Source: Bacillus sp. SLBN-46 (lineage in GTDB: Bacteria > Bacillota > Bacilli > Bacillales > Cytobacillaceae). From it: a stretch of DNA of 64,000 nucleotides. Made by a program: the position numbers and the translations under genes. This document shows, in pieces, positions 10,392 through 18,909 of this stretch; within the stretch, counting starts at the first letter, position 1, and each line of letters opens with the position of its first letter. The stretch is taken from positions 1,433,001-1,497,000 of the forward strand of contig NZ_JAVIZM010000001.1 of NCBI RefSeq assembly GCF_031453555.1, read 5' to 3'. A model generated the notes under the pieces. The model did not search any database. It worked only from the letters and a program-made list of their open reading frames with translations, and was not told where the DNA came from.

Positions 10392-10577
10392 GAAATGGTC
10401 TCCTTTTAATTAAAACTGACATCTCTTATATAGTAACAAATAAATAGGACGGAGGGGAGGAAAGAATATTTCGTGATTTTTTACTAGAAATTTATGGTTA
10501 AAAAAACACGAATGATGTCAGATTATGCTACAATATACGTAAATCATGTATGTTGGCTTCTGAGAGGGATGAATTTA

Positions 10578-11879
10578 ATGGTCCGTCGGTACAAAGAAAA
10601 GGTCAAAAGTGTATTGAAATGGGGAAAGATTGTCTTACCTCTTTCAACCATGCGCTTTTATCCTCCCCAATTTATATTAAGAAATCCTGTGTTAGAAGGG
10701 GTAAAAGCTGCTTTTCAAGAAGGACACGAAGTAGCTGTTGTTGTCTTTCATTTAAATGATATGAATGAATTGTCAGAGCAGTTAGGACAATCCCAAAGCC
10801 ATCAATTTATCAAACATACAAAAAAATTCTTTCGCTCTGCTGTGGAGAAAGAAATAGACAAGCAAGATGTGATTACCCTTGATGATTTTTACGGTGATGG
10901 ACTAACGTTATACATAAAAGTAGATTATACACGACATTCTCTCTCTGAGATTGACTTAGGGATGAGAAAAATTGTTTATATTGTGGAGCATAGCCTTCAA
11001 AAGGCTTATCCCTACCTCCAGCCTGTATTTAAGACTGGATATATGTTTGTAGAAAAGAAGCATTTGTCCATTCAGGATGCAATTGGAAGAGCTCAAAGGC
11101 AGGCTATTGCAATGGCTGAAAAACGTGTAAAATCTGAATTTAATGAAATGGTCTACTTAATGAAAAGGATTATTTCCAAAAAAGATATAAAATTATTAGC
11201 ACAACCAATCATAGACGTGGCTACGAAAGAAGTACGCGCGTGGGAGATGCTGACGCGTGGTCCAACAGGGTCGGTTCTCGAAAGCCCTTTACCGTTGTTT
11301 TCGGTAGCAAGGCAAACAGGCTTGCTATATGACTTAGAAATGATTGTGATTGAAAAGGTGCTTGAACAAATAAAAGCTGCCAAGTGCAGGAAAGATATAT
11401 TTGTGAATTGTACGCCGCTCACGCTTGGAAATATCCGATTTACCCGCGATCTAAAAAATTTAATGCAGCAATATAAGGATATACCACCTCGACAGATTAC
11501 CATTGAGGTAACGGAAAACGATTCGATTGAAGGACTAAAAAACTTTATCTATAATATAAAAATGCTGCGCTTACTGGGCTATAAAATTGCCATGGATGAT
11601 ACAGGCGCTGGGTATTCTAGCTTGAGTATTATTAGTGACATCATGCCAGATATTATTAAAATTGATCGTTCAGTTATTCAAAATATAGATAAAAATTCTA
11701 TTAAGGAATCCATGTTAAAAGGGCTGATGCTAGTAGCTAGGGAAGCGGGCTCCCTAGTTGTTGCAGAAGGAATCGAAAATGAAAACGAGGCATCTGTACT
11801 CACAAGAAACAATGTGGACTTGGCACAAGGGTATTTTTATGCACGACCTACAGCGTTGGTATCAGCTATTGCAACCTAG
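10578..11879 (+). CDS. EAL-domain cyclic di-GMP phosphodiesterase with degenerate GGDEF
   Basis: 433 residues from ATG 10578, 9 bases after GAGAGGG; upstream in-frame starts at 10494 and 10569 are poorly placed. The N-terminal half looks like a GGDEF domain whose signature is degraded to YGDGL, so cyclase activity is unlikely. The C-terminal EAL domain keeps its metal and substrate residues: QPIIDV then EML in place of EAL, FVNCTPL, IEVTEND, AMDDTGAGYSS, IIKIDRS and VVAEGIEN. It should hydrolyse c-di-GMP to pGpG. There is no membrane segment. In B. subtilis no such gene sits before yutE, so it looks like a local insertion. Confidence 0.85.
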   Translation: MVRRYKEKVKSVLKWGKIVLPLSTMRFYPPQFILRNPVLEGVKAAFQEGHEVAVVVFHLNDMNELSEQLGQSQSHQFIKHTKKFFRSAVEKEIDKQDVITLDDFYGDGLTLYIKVDYTRHSLSEIDLGMRKIVYIVEHSLQKAYPYLQPVFKTGYMFVEKKHLSIQDAIGRAQRQAIAMAEKRVKSEFNEMVYLMKRIISKKDIKLLAQPIIDVATKEVRAWEMLTRGPTGSVLESPLPLFSVARQTGLLYDLEMIVIEKVLEQIKAAKCRKDIFVNCTPLTLGNIRFTRDLKNLMQQYKDIPPRQITIEVTENDSIEGLKNFIYNIKMLRLLGYKIAMDDTGAGYSSLSIISDIMPDIIKIDRSVIQNIDKNSIKESMLKGLMLVAREAGSLVVAEGIENENEASVLTRNNVDLAQGYFYARPTALVSAIAT

Positions 11880-11897
11880 AAAGAGGAGTGGGATCCA

Positions 11898-12335
11898 ATG
11901 TATTTTGTAGACAGGGAAAAAATAGAAGCAACATTAATTTACTTAGAAGAATTAATTCACCTCTTTTCGCAGCAAAAAAATTGGTCATCATCCCTGGAAA
12001 AAGCGGCTTTAGAACGGTTAAATCACATGATGATTGAGTCTGTTTTAGATGTCGGAAATGCAATGATTGACGGCTTTATCATGCGTGATCCAGGAAGCTA
12101 TGAAGACATTATCGATATCTTAGTCGATGAAAAAGTCATTACGGCTGAAACAGGAGAAAGTTTAAAAATTCTTATTCACTATCGTAAAAAACTTGTACAG
12201 GACTATATTAGTATCGATCATCTAGAACTAAACAATCAGTTTTCAGCTTATCTTCATGAGTTGGTCACTTTCGCGGCAAATGTTCGGGAGTATTTGGCCA
12301 ATGAACTAGGGCCTGTTTCTGCATTTAAAAACTAA
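11898..12335 (+). CDS. yutE: HepT-like DUF86 protein YutE
   Basis: 145 residues starting MYFVDREKIE, 18 bases after the EAL gene with an AAAGAGGAG site. It is all-helical in character and contains VGNAMIDGFIMRDPGSYEDIIDIL, split by a charged turn, as in YutE. DUF86 proteins include HepT toxins with an R-x4-H-x-Y RNase motif. Here the equivalent is RKKLVQDY, with Gln replacing the catalytic His. No MntA-type antitoxin nucleotidyltransferase is adjacent. A housekeeping, non-toxin role is therefore more likely. Confidence 0.85.
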   Translation: MYFVDREKIEATLIYLEELIHLFSQQKNWSSSLEKAALERLNHMMIESVLDVGNAMIDGFIMRDPGSYEDIIDILVDEKVITAETGESLKILIHYRKKLVQDYISIDHLELNNQFSAYLHELVTFAANVREYLANELGPVSAFKN

Positions 12336-12337
12336 TT

Positions 12338-12365
12338 AGAGGTTGACGCAGTCAACCTTTTTCTT
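12338..12365 (+). terminator. Terminator after yutE
   Basis: AGGTTGAC and GTCAACCT form a short stem with a GCA loop, followed by T-rich sequence. Confidence 0.75.
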
Positions 12366-12394
12366 TTAGGGAAATATACTAAGGGAGTGATGAT

Positions 12395-13159
12395 ATGAAA
12401 AAGTATAAAGGCTATTTAATTGATTTAGATGGAACGATGTATAAGGGATCTGAGCGGATTGAAGCTGCCTCTGATTTTGTGAAAAATCTCCGAGACAACG
12501 GAATCCCGTATCTGTTTGTCACGAATAATTCATCAAGGACGCCTGCACAGGTGGCTGAGAAACTGGTTAGTTTTGATATTCCAGCCGAAGAAAAAATGGT
12601 CTTTACTACGAGTCAGGCAACCGCAAATTTCATTTATGAACAAAAAAAGGATGCAACTGTATATGTTATTGGTGAAGAGGGGATACAGACAGCTATTGAA
12701 GAAAAAGGTTTTTCATTTGCTGGTGAAGAGGCTGATTTTGTCGTTGTGGGCATAGACCGTGAAATCACCTATGAAAAATTAGCTGTTGCTTGTTTAGCGG
12801 TACGAAACGGGGCTAGATTTATCTCAACTAATGGAGATATAGCAATCCCAACTGAAAGAGGGCTATTACCGGGGAATGGTTCACTAACATCTGTTATTTC
12901 CGTTTCTACCCAGACCAAACCAATCTTTATTGGCAAACCTGAGTCGATTATTATGGAACAAGCGTTAAAGGTTTTAGGAACAGCTAAAGAAGAAACATTG
13001 ATGGTTGGAGACTATTATGATACAGATATATTAGCAGGAATGAATGCAGGGATGGATACCTTACTAGTCCATACAGGAGTCACCACAAAACAATTGCTCA
13101 CCGGCTATGACCGCCAGCCAACCTTTGTTGTTGATACCCTAGACCAATGGAAACTATAA
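12395..13159 (+). CDS. yutF: HAD-superfamily (NagD-like) hydrolase YutF
   Basis: 254 residues from ATG 12395 behind AAGGGAGTGATG. All four HAD motifs are visible: DLDGT (residues about 8-12) with nucleophile Asp, TNNSS, the lysine in IGKPES and the acidic pair in MVGDYYDTD. The cap is of the NagD/4-nitrophenylphosphatase type. Such enzymes dephosphorylate sugar phosphates or nucleotides, and the natural substrate of YutF is not certain. The gene ends just before an unusual palindromic terminator shared with convergent yutG. Confidence 0.9.
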   Translation: MKKYKGYLIDLDGTMYKGSERIEAASDFVKNLRDNGIPYLFVTNNSSRTPAQVAEKLVSFDIPAEEKMVFTTSQATANFIYEQKKDATVYVIGEEGIQTAIEEKGFSFAGEEADFVVVGIDREITYEKLAVACLAVRNGARFISTNGDIAIPTERGLLPGNGSLTSVISVSTQTKPIFIGKPESIIMEQALKVLGTAKEETLMVGDYYDTDILAGMNAGMDTLLVHTGVTTKQLLTGYDRQPTFVVDTLDQWKL

Positions 13160-13160
13160 C

Positions 13161-13213
13161 GGGGACAGTCCCCCACTGCTTTAAAGCGGCGGGGGACTGT
13201 CCCCTTTTTTTTA
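13161..13213. repeat. Palindromic REP-like element / bidirectional terminator between yutF and yutG
   Basis: A 14-bp perfect inverted repeat, GGGGACAGTCCCCC at 13161-13174 and its complement at 13191-13204, encloses a second small palindrome GCTTTAAAGC. It ends in eight T residues on the + strand. The GGGGACAGTCCCC core is itself a palindrome, apart from the central base. It differs in style from the other terminators here and resembles REP-type elements scattered in many genomes. Confidence 0.8.
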
Positions 13214-13732
13214 TTTCTCTTTTTCTCTTTCTTCCTCTTGTCGTGCGGCGCGGTGTGCCAGTCGGCTTGAGGCAGCGGCGGCGATGGCGCCGACGATATC
13301 ATCTAAGAATGTATGGCATTCACCAGTGGATTTATCATTTAAGTGCGCTAAAATCCCGGGCTTTAATTTGTCGATGTATCCGTAGTTTGTAAAACCGATG
13401 GACCCGTATACATTCACAATAGAAAACGCCAGGATTTCATCCACCCCATAAAGACTTTCGTCGGATCCAATGATCGATTGAAGAGGCTCCTCTAACATCC
13501 CTTTTTCTGCAAGCATATCAAGCTGTATTCCTGTGATTATGGCATTTTGTACTTCACGTTTAGAAAGAACACGTTCCACGTTTGCTATACAGTCTTCCAT
13601 TTTGAGGTTTTTATGGTACTTTTCCTGCAAAAAGAAGACTAAATCAGCCATATCCTGAACTTCAACGCCTCTTTCTTTTAGCCATCTGCGAGCTGTTTCT
13701 TCAGTGAGATCTACTTTTTTGTGGTCTGCCAT
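13211..13732 (-). CDS. yutG: Phosphatidylglycerophosphatase A-like protein YutG
   Basis: 173 residues from ATG 13732, 8 bases after AAGGTG; the longer frame from 13795 lacks a site. The chain has the PgpA family signatures DEILAFSIVNVYGSIGFTNYGY-type core and FLDDIVGAIAAA with paired acidic residues near the C-terminus. PgpA enzymes remove phosphate from phosphatidylglycerophosphate in membrane lipid synthesis. YutG is shorter and less hydrophobic than E. coli PgpA, so the activity is an inference from family. It is convergent with yutF. Confidence 0.83.
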   Translation of the reverse strand: MADHKKVDLTEETARRWLKERGVEVQDMADLVFFLQEKYHKNLKMEDCIANVERVLSKREVQNAIITGIQLDMLAEKGMLEEPLQSIIGSDESLYGVDEILAFSIVNVYGSIGFTNYGYIDKLKPGILAHLNDKSTGECHTFLDDIVGAIAAAASSRLAHRAARQEEEREKEK

Positions 13733-13893
13733 CCTCTGATCACCTTTTCTTTGGATTTTCACTATATATATACTCTTTTTCCATAAGATATGCAATTTTA
13801 TCTAAAAGGAGTAAACCAAAATTTTATTATCTCCTTCACCAAACTCCGCTATTCTTTTTAAAAAACAGGGGAAGAAACAAGTTTTTGAATGCC

Positions 13894-13901
13894 CATACAT
13901 A
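13894..13901 (+). promoter_or_regulatory. SigE/SigK-like -10 element before yutH
   Basis: CATACATA lies 39 bases before the yutH start and resembles the mother-cell sigma factor -10 sequences (SigE CATACANT). The -35 region is not convincing. Confidence 0.3.
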
Positions 13902-13940
13902 TATATGAGGTAAATAGATGTTTAGAGACGAGGTGGAGGT

Positions 13941-14948
13941 ATGCTTCAAAAATTGCTTGAGAATCAATATGGGGTTACTGTTGAGGAATATGTGAAATTA
14001 GATAGGTATGATGCGCTAAGAGGAAATGGATGGTTGTATTTAGTCTCCAATCCTTCTGGCAGGGAAGAAGCAGATGTGACGGAGCTTGAGAAAATTGCTG
14101 AACATTTAAGAAATTATGGCGATCAATATGTCCCCATCTTCTTGCCAACCAAGGAAGGTCAACTTATTACCACTTGGGAGCAAAATAAATATTGTGTGTT
14201 AGCCAATCGGCAAATGGAAGAACAGCGAAAAATCAAACTGGGACGAAAGCTAGCTAAATTTCACGAACGTGGCCGCAGGGTCCCCTTTCAAATTGAAAGG
14301 TCTAGCAGAATAGGGGAATGGAAGTCCTTATGGGAAAAGCGTCTCGAACAAATGGAAAAAGTGTGGAACAATCTACTTTTCCAAACACCAGAAGATGAAT
14401 TCGAAAGGATGTTCATTGATTCATTTCCTTACTACTTAGGATTAACGGAGAATGCGATTCAATATTTGGTTGATTCGGAGCTTGATGATGAGCCTACAGA
14501 AACAGATGGCGGGACTGTTTGTCATGAACGTTTTACACAGCAAACATGGGGTGGACATTACATGATTAAAAATCCCTTTGATTGGGTTTTTGATCACCGT
14601 AGCCGAGACTTAGCTGAATGGACAAGAGAAAGATATTTCCGAAATATCCAAACCTATGATGTAGATTTAAAACAGTTTTTTAACGAATACCAAAGTGTTT
14701 CCCCATTAACATCCTTTTCCTGGAGGTTGTTATATTCAAGATTGATTTTTCCACTTCACTATTATGATTGTATTGAAAGTTATTATATTACTCGTTCTGA
14801 ACAGGATAAGAAGGTATTAGAGGAACGCTTAAGCAAAATATTACGGCAAACAAGTGAGTACGAACGATTTTTGGCCGGATTCTTCCAAATGGCTGGTGCA
14901 CCGATTCGCCGGTTCAACCTCCCTCAATTGGAGTGGCTTGGAAAATAA
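13941..14948 (+). CDS. yutH: Spore coat putative kinase YutH
   Basis: 335 residues from ATG 13941 behind GAGGTGGAGGT. The sequence LGRKLAKFHERGRRVPFQIE and IGEWKSLWEKRLEQMEKVW followed by a C-terminal helical region fits the CotS/YutH group, which are kinase-fold spore proteins. The usual kinase catalytic Asp-Asn pair is not obvious, but PFDWVFDHRSRDLAEWTRE around residue 215 could be the degenerate equivalent. It is predicted to be made in the mother cell and associated with the spore coat. Its position after yutG agrees with B. subtilis. Confidence 0.83.
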   Translation: MLQKLLENQYGVTVEEYVKLDRYDALRGNGWLYLVSNPSGREEADVTELEKIAEHLRNYGDQYVPIFLPTKEGQLITTWEQNKYCVLANRQMEEQRKIKLGRKLAKFHERGRRVPFQIERSSRIGEWKSLWEKRLEQMEKVWNNLLFQTPEDEFERMFIDSFPYYLGLTENAIQYLVDSELDDEPTETDGGTVCHERFTQQTWGGHYMIKNPFDWVFDHRSRDLAEWTRERYFRNIQTYDVDLKQFFNEYQSVSPLTSFSWRLLYSRLIFPLHYYDCIESYYITRSEQDKKVLEERLSKILRQTSEYERFLAGFFQMAGAPIRRFNLPQLEWLGK

Positions 14949-15039
14949 TTTATAGTATTCAGACTTGTGGAACAATGTTTAAAAAAACATATGGTAAAAT
15001 AATAATGTGATTCAGAATAATTAAGGAAGTGAATGCAGC

Positions 15040-16029
15040 ATGAAGCCATACGTTTTTATTACACGTAAGCTTCCAGACGAAGTTGTAAAACCACTACTGC
15101 AAAACTATGAAGTGAGCATGTGGGAACATGAGGATATTCCTGTTCCAAAAGATTTACTCCTTTCTGAAGCAAAAAAAGCAGATGCACTACTGACTATGCT
15201 ATCAGATTCCATTGATGAAAAGATTCTAACCGCTGGAAAGAAGTTAAAGGTAGTCGCAAACCTAGCTGTGGGTTTTGACAATATTGATCTAAAGGTTGCC
15301 AGCAGAGAGGGAGTCGCAGTGTGTAATACACCTGATGTGTTAACGGATACTACTGCTGATCTAACCTTTGGACTGCTTATGGCGACAGCAAGAAGATTGA
15401 TGGAAGCGGCAGAGTTTGTGAAAGACGGCAAATGGAAAAGCTGGAGCCCATTGTTGTTAGCTGGACATGACATTCATCATAAAACAATTGGCATAGTTGG
15501 TATGGGGAAAATCGGTGAGACGGTAGCAAAACGGGCAACAGGGTTTGAGATGAATATTCTATACCATAACCGAACACGTAAGCCAGCGGTCGAACAACAG
15601 CTTGGAGCATTGTATGTGAGCCTTGATGAATTAGTGGAAAAAGCGGATTTTATTGTTTGTCTAACTCCGCTCACGAGTGAAACGAAAAATATGTTTACCC
15701 GTGATATGTTTAAGAAAATGAAGCATTCAGCTATTTTTATTAATGCTGGAAGAGGTCCCGTTGTTGATGAACAGGCCCTATTTGATGCATTAGTTGCAGG
15801 AGAGATTGCTGGTGCGGGTCTTGATGTGTTTGAAAAAGAACCGATTGGGGCAGATCATCCGCTATTACAGCTTCCTAATGTTGTGGCATTGCCACATATC
15901 GGAAGTTCTAGTGTGGAGACAAGGATGGAAATGATGAGGCTCTGCTTGGCAAATATTCAAGCGGTGATAGAGGGAAATAAACCGAAGACATTGGTGAATA
16001 AAGATTGGAAACCCTTAGTCAAGGCTTAA
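15040..16029 (+). CDS. D-2-hydroxyacid dehydrogenase (glyoxylate/hydroxypyruvate reductase-like)
   Basis: 329 residues from ATG 15040 with a GGAAGTGA site. The Rossmann motif GIVGMGKIGETVA lies near residue 152. The catalytic triad of the family is present as Arg in INAGRGPVV, Glu in DVFEKEP and His in LPHIGSSS. These enzymes reduce glyoxylate, hydroxypyruvate or 2-ketogluconate using NAD(P)H. The best family fit is GyaR/YvcT-like, but substrate cannot be read from sequence alone. It lies alone between yutH and yutI with a strong shared terminator, and is not at this site in B. subtilis as far as I recall. Confidence 0.88.
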   Translation: MKPYVFITRKLPDEVVKPLLQNYEVSMWEHEDIPVPKDLLLSEAKKADALLTMLSDSIDEKILTAGKKLKVVANLAVGFDNIDLKVASREGVAVCNTPDVLTDTTADLTFGLLMATARRLMEAAEFVKDGKWKSWSPLLLAGHDIHHKTIGIVGMGKIGETVAKRATGFEMNILYHNRTRKPAVEQQLGALYVSLDELVEKADFIVCLTPLTSETKNMFTRDMFKKMKHSAIFINAGRGPVVDEQALFDALVAGEIAGAGLDVFEKEPIGADHPLLQLPNVVALPHIGSSSVETRMEMMRLCLANIQAVIEGNKPKTLVNKDWKPLVKA

Positions 16030-16038
16030 TAGCATAAA

Positions 16039-16069
16039 TAAAGCGATTGCCACCTTGGCAATCGCTTTA
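16039..16069. terminator. Bidirectional terminator between the dehydrogenase and yutI
   Basis: TAAAGCGATTGCCA and TGGCAATCGCTTTA form a 14-bp perfect stem with a CCT loop, serving convergent genes. Confidence 0.88.
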
Positions 16070-16077
16070 ACATTTTA

Positions 16078-16314
16078 TTAAAATACTTGTTCGACTTCAA
16101 CAACGCCTGGAACTTCTTCTAATAATGCTCTTTCAATTCCAGCCTTTAATGTGATCGTTGAACTTGGGCAGCTTCCGCAAGCACCTAATAAGCGGAGCTT
16201 AACAATACCATCCTCTACATCTACTAATTCACAATCCCCGCCATCGCGAAGAAGAAATGGACGTAATTTATCTAGTACTTCTTGAACTTGCTCAAACATT
16301 TGTTGTTCTTCCAC
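16078..16314 (-). CDS. yutI: NifU-like Fe-S scaffold/carrier YutI
   Basis: 78 residues, consisting only of the NifU C-terminal (Nfu) domain. The cluster-binding motif GACGSCPSS supplies the Cys-x2-Cys pair, preceded by [16 protein letters not shown]. Nfu proteins hold a cluster bridged between two monomers and pass it to targets. The neighbouring yutM (A-type carrier), suf genes and the Fe-S enzyme LipA make this region rich in cluster assembly functions. It is divergent from yuzD. Confidence 0.92.
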   Translation of the reverse strand: MEEQQMFEQVQEVLDKLRPFLLRDGGDCELVDVEDGIVKLRLLGACGSCPSSTITLKAGIERALLEEVPGVVEVEQVF

Positions 16315-16463
16315 TGTTAATCGACTCCTTTCCTACTTATATTATAATGTCATTAGTGCTAAAAATCCATTCTCAGAAATTAGTAAAGCACACATTTAAA
16401 TACATTTTCTTAGTTTTTATAGTAAATATAAAGTACAATAAAAGAAAAAAGGCAGGAATATAC

Positions 16464-16790
16464 ATGAGTAGAATTGAAGTGGAAATCGTTCTTTATGGTG
16501 CTGAACAATTATGTCCTAGCTGTGTGAATTTACCTTCTTCAAAAGAAACCTTCGAATGGCTTGAAGCTGCTGTTGCAAGAAAGTTTCCTAATCAGCCAGT
16601 TAAGATGGTTTATGTAGATATACAGCAACCCACTGGTGATGATGAAAAACTTGGCTTTGCCCAAAGAGTCATTGATGAGGACATGTTTTATCCTGTAGTC
16701 GTAATCAAAGACAAAGTAGTGGGTGAAGGAAACCCACGTTTAAAGACCATATTTTCAGAACTAGAAAAATACGGCTATCAAGCAATGTAA
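16464..16790 (+). CDS. yuzD: DUF1462 thioredoxin-like protein YuzD
   Basis: 108 residues from ATG 16464 with GGCAGG upstream; the larger open frame from 16257 runs through yutI and is rejected. Near the N-terminus IVLYGAEQLCPSCVNLPSSKETFEWL shows a thioredoxin-like fold start with Cys-x2-Cys, and the C-terminal half has MFYPVVVIKDKVVGEGNP, a cis-Pro region. Its position divergent to yutI suggests a redox or Fe-S related task, which is unproven. Confidence 0.87.
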   Translation: MSRIEVEIVLYGAEQLCPSCVNLPSSKETFEWLEAAVARKFPNQPVKMVYVDIQQPTGDDEKLGFAQRVIDEDMFYPVVVIKDKVVGEGNPRLKTIFSELEKYGYQAM

Positions 16791-16792
16791 AA

Positions 16793-16826
16793 AAAGAAGC
16801 ATTCCCCGGTGGAATGCTTCTTTTAA
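16793..16826. terminator. Terminator between yuzD and yutJ
   Basis: AAGAAGCATTCC and GGAATGCTTCTT form a perfect 12-bp stem. It can act for both converging genes. Confidence 0.87.
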
Positions 16827-16842
16827 TAACGTTGTACGACTA

Positions 16843-17911
16843 TTATCCGTTGTGAAATTTATACATCCAAAGAATTCCTGATTTCAATAAACGGGCCACA
16901 CGTCCGGTAATGGCATGATCAGCCATCAATCCAAAGCCATGCTTTTTTGCCGAGAGAGCCAAGGATGCCCTTTAATTTAATTGGAGGGAACGATGTAGGA
17001 GGCTCCTCACCTTTCCAGCGTCTTTTTAGCACCTCAACAATTTGCTCAGCCTGTCCCTCAGCCAATTGAGCACTAGGAGCATGCGGAAGGCTTGCACAGT
17101 CACCGACAACAAACACGTGCTCATCACTTGGCAAATGATGAAGTGGGGTAAGGACCAATCTTCCCATACGATCTTTTTCTCCGTCCATATCGCGGACAAT
17201 TTTACTTGCTTGAATGCCAGCCGTCCATACAATCACATCACAATCGATAGGAACATCGTGATTGTATAACTTCTTTTCTTCTACTTTAGTGATATTTGAA
17301 TTGTTAATAATTTCCACGTTGTTTTTAACAAACCAATTTTCCACATATTTACTTAAACGTTCAGGAAAAGAGGATAAAATGTGGTTTCCTCTATCAAATA
17401 ATTTGATCTGTAGGTCTTCTCGGCTTTCACTTAATTCGCTAGCTAACTCTACTCCACTTAGACCAGCACCGACAATCGCTACAACAGAACCAGGTCCGAG
17501 ATTGTTTAATACAGAGTACGTGTGACGTGATTTATCAATACTCTGTATGCTATAGGTAAATTGATCTGCACCTGGAACATCATGGTACTTATCCTCGCAG
17601 CCAAGACCCACAACTAAATCATCGTAGCTAATTGCCTCAGCATCCTTTAATTCAATCTTTTTATCAGTCGTATTAATCCCGATAACCTCGCCGTATTTTA
17701 CGACTAAACGAGGGTGTTCCGGGAAGGTAACACGGATTTCTTTATCTGAAATCGTTCCAGCGGCTAATGCATAATATTCCGTTTTTAAGCAGTGGTAAGG
17801 GACTCGGTCAACAAGTGTAATTGTTACGTCCTCTGGTAAATGATTTGGAAGAAGCTCGCTTAGAATCTTCATCCCGCCGTATCCACCACCGAGAATGACA
17901 AGGTTTTTCAT
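16843..17911 (-). pseudogene. yutJ: NADH dehydrogenase-like flavoprotein YutJ, frameshifted
   Basis: The uninterrupted frame runs from ATG 17911 (RBS AAGGGG) to a stop at 16919 and gives 330 residues ending abruptly in KKAWLWIDG. Shifting by one base in the A6 run (T6 at 16943-16948 on the + strand) restores KKHGFGLMADHAITGR and an ending in LWMYKFHNG at 16843. That totals 355 residues, the length I recall for B. subtilis YutJ. The FAD motif ILGGGYGGMK, second nucleotide motif IVGAGLSGVELA and GDCAS are intact. It resembles type II NADH dehydrogenases. The shift may be a true mutation or a sequencing error in the homopolymer. The truncated protein would lose its C-terminal membrane-binding tail. 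Confidence 0.85.
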
Positions 17912-18136
17912 TATTAATTCCCCTTTGTTTATCCGGTTTTTCATAAAGAATGGTTAGCGCTTGCAATTTTAAAATATTAGAATAATAATCTCTTTCTTTA
18001 CCACATACGAGTATAACTAAAATGTGTACAAATAACAACATTTTTCATACTATTCTTGACAGTGAACCCTAGAACATGGTAATTGACGAAGAGGTTGAAA
18101 TAGAGTAGCATATCTAGGTGTGGAGAGGTGAAACTA

Positions 18137-18376
18137 GTGATTCAGCCTATCATTGAATTTTGTATAAGTAACTTGGCAAATGGTGCTCAAAAGGCACTTG
18201 AAAAATTACAAAAAGATCCTGATTTGGATATTATCGAATATGGATGTCTCGGATATTGCGGGAAATGTGCCACTACACTTTATGCTCTAGTGAACGGAGA
18301 GGTCGTTACTGGTAACACAGCAGATGAATTGGTTGATAATATTTACCAATATCTAGAGGAAAATCCGATGTTTTAA
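18137..18376 (+). CDS. yuzB: DUF1450 protein YuzB
   Basis: 79 residues from GTG 18137, 6 bases after GAGAGGTG; a GTG at 18128 overlaps that site. The protein has Cys in [13 protein letters not shown] and a tight CLGYCGKC motif (three cysteines), so a metal or cluster site is likely. YuzB/DUF1450 proteins are small, of unknown function, and lie beside NADH dehydrogenase and Fe-S genes in Bacillales. A weak hairpin follows at 18380-18406. Confidence 0.88.
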   Translation: MIQPIIEFCISNLANGAQKALEKLQKDPDLDIIEYGCLGYCGKCATTLYALVNGEVVTGNTADELVDNIYQYLEENPMF

Positions 18377-18507
18377 CTAAAGGGAGCAAGCCGCTTCCTT
18401 TTTTTCTTAAATAGAATAGATTATAGTATGTGAATCTTAACAGTTGAGTCCTGTAATTGTAGTGTATATACTATATAAAAAAACTCAGGTAAAGGTGGGG
18501 AATTTGA

Positions 18508-18873
18508 ATGAGTAAGGAAGTTGTTATAGTAACTGAAGCAGCAGCACTTCATATTAAAGAAATGATGAAGCATAACGAGGAAGAAGGTGCACTCTTACGT
18601 GTTAGCGTAAAAGGGGGCGGATGCAGCGGTTTATCCTACGGGATGGGCTTTGATCATGAGGTAAATGAAAATGACCTTCAACTCGAACAGCATGGGATTC
18701 AAGTACTTGTTGATAAAGAAAGTGCAGCTATCCTCCAAGGGACAAAAATTGACTATAAAGAGTCCATGATGGGCGGAGGCTTTACGATTGATAATCCTAA
18801 TGCCATCGCTTCATGCGGATGCGGTTCTTCGTTCAGAACAGCAACTGCTACAGGAACTCCGGAAGAATGCTAG
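18508..18873 (+). CDS. yutM: HesB/IscA-type Fe-S carrier YutM
   Basis: 121 residues from ATG 18508, with AAGGTGGGG upstream. The A-type carrier signature is complete: Cys in KGGGCSGLSYGM and the Cys-x-Cys pair in SCGCGSSF close to the C-terminus. Such proteins hold Fe-S clusters or iron and hand them to targets. It lies between yuzB and yumC and is likely monocistronic with its own terminator. Confidence 0.94.
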   Translation: MSKEVVIVTEAAALHIKEMMKHNEEEGALLRVSVKGGGCSGLSYGMGFDHEVNENDLQLEQHGIQVLVDKESAAILQGTKIDYKESMMGGGFTIDNPNAIASCGCGSSFRTATATGTPEEC

Positions 18874-18880
18874 GACAAGA

Positions 18881-18909
18881 AAAAGGCGCCCATTGGACGC
18901 CTTTTTTTA
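18881..18909. terminator. Terminator between yutM and yumC
   Basis: AAAGGCG and CGCCTTT pair around a 9-base loop and are followed by T residues, between converging genes. Confidence 0.8.

Noticed and set aside
16257..16463. N-terminal extension of YuzD to 177 residues
   Set aside because: It overlaps yutI and its promoter and lacks a binding site; ATG 16464 matches the family length.
16919..16960. Programmed -1 frameshift on the AAAAAAG run of yutJ
   Set aside because: A -1 shift enters a frame that stops within a few codons; only +1 or -2 (or loss of one A) restores the family ending.
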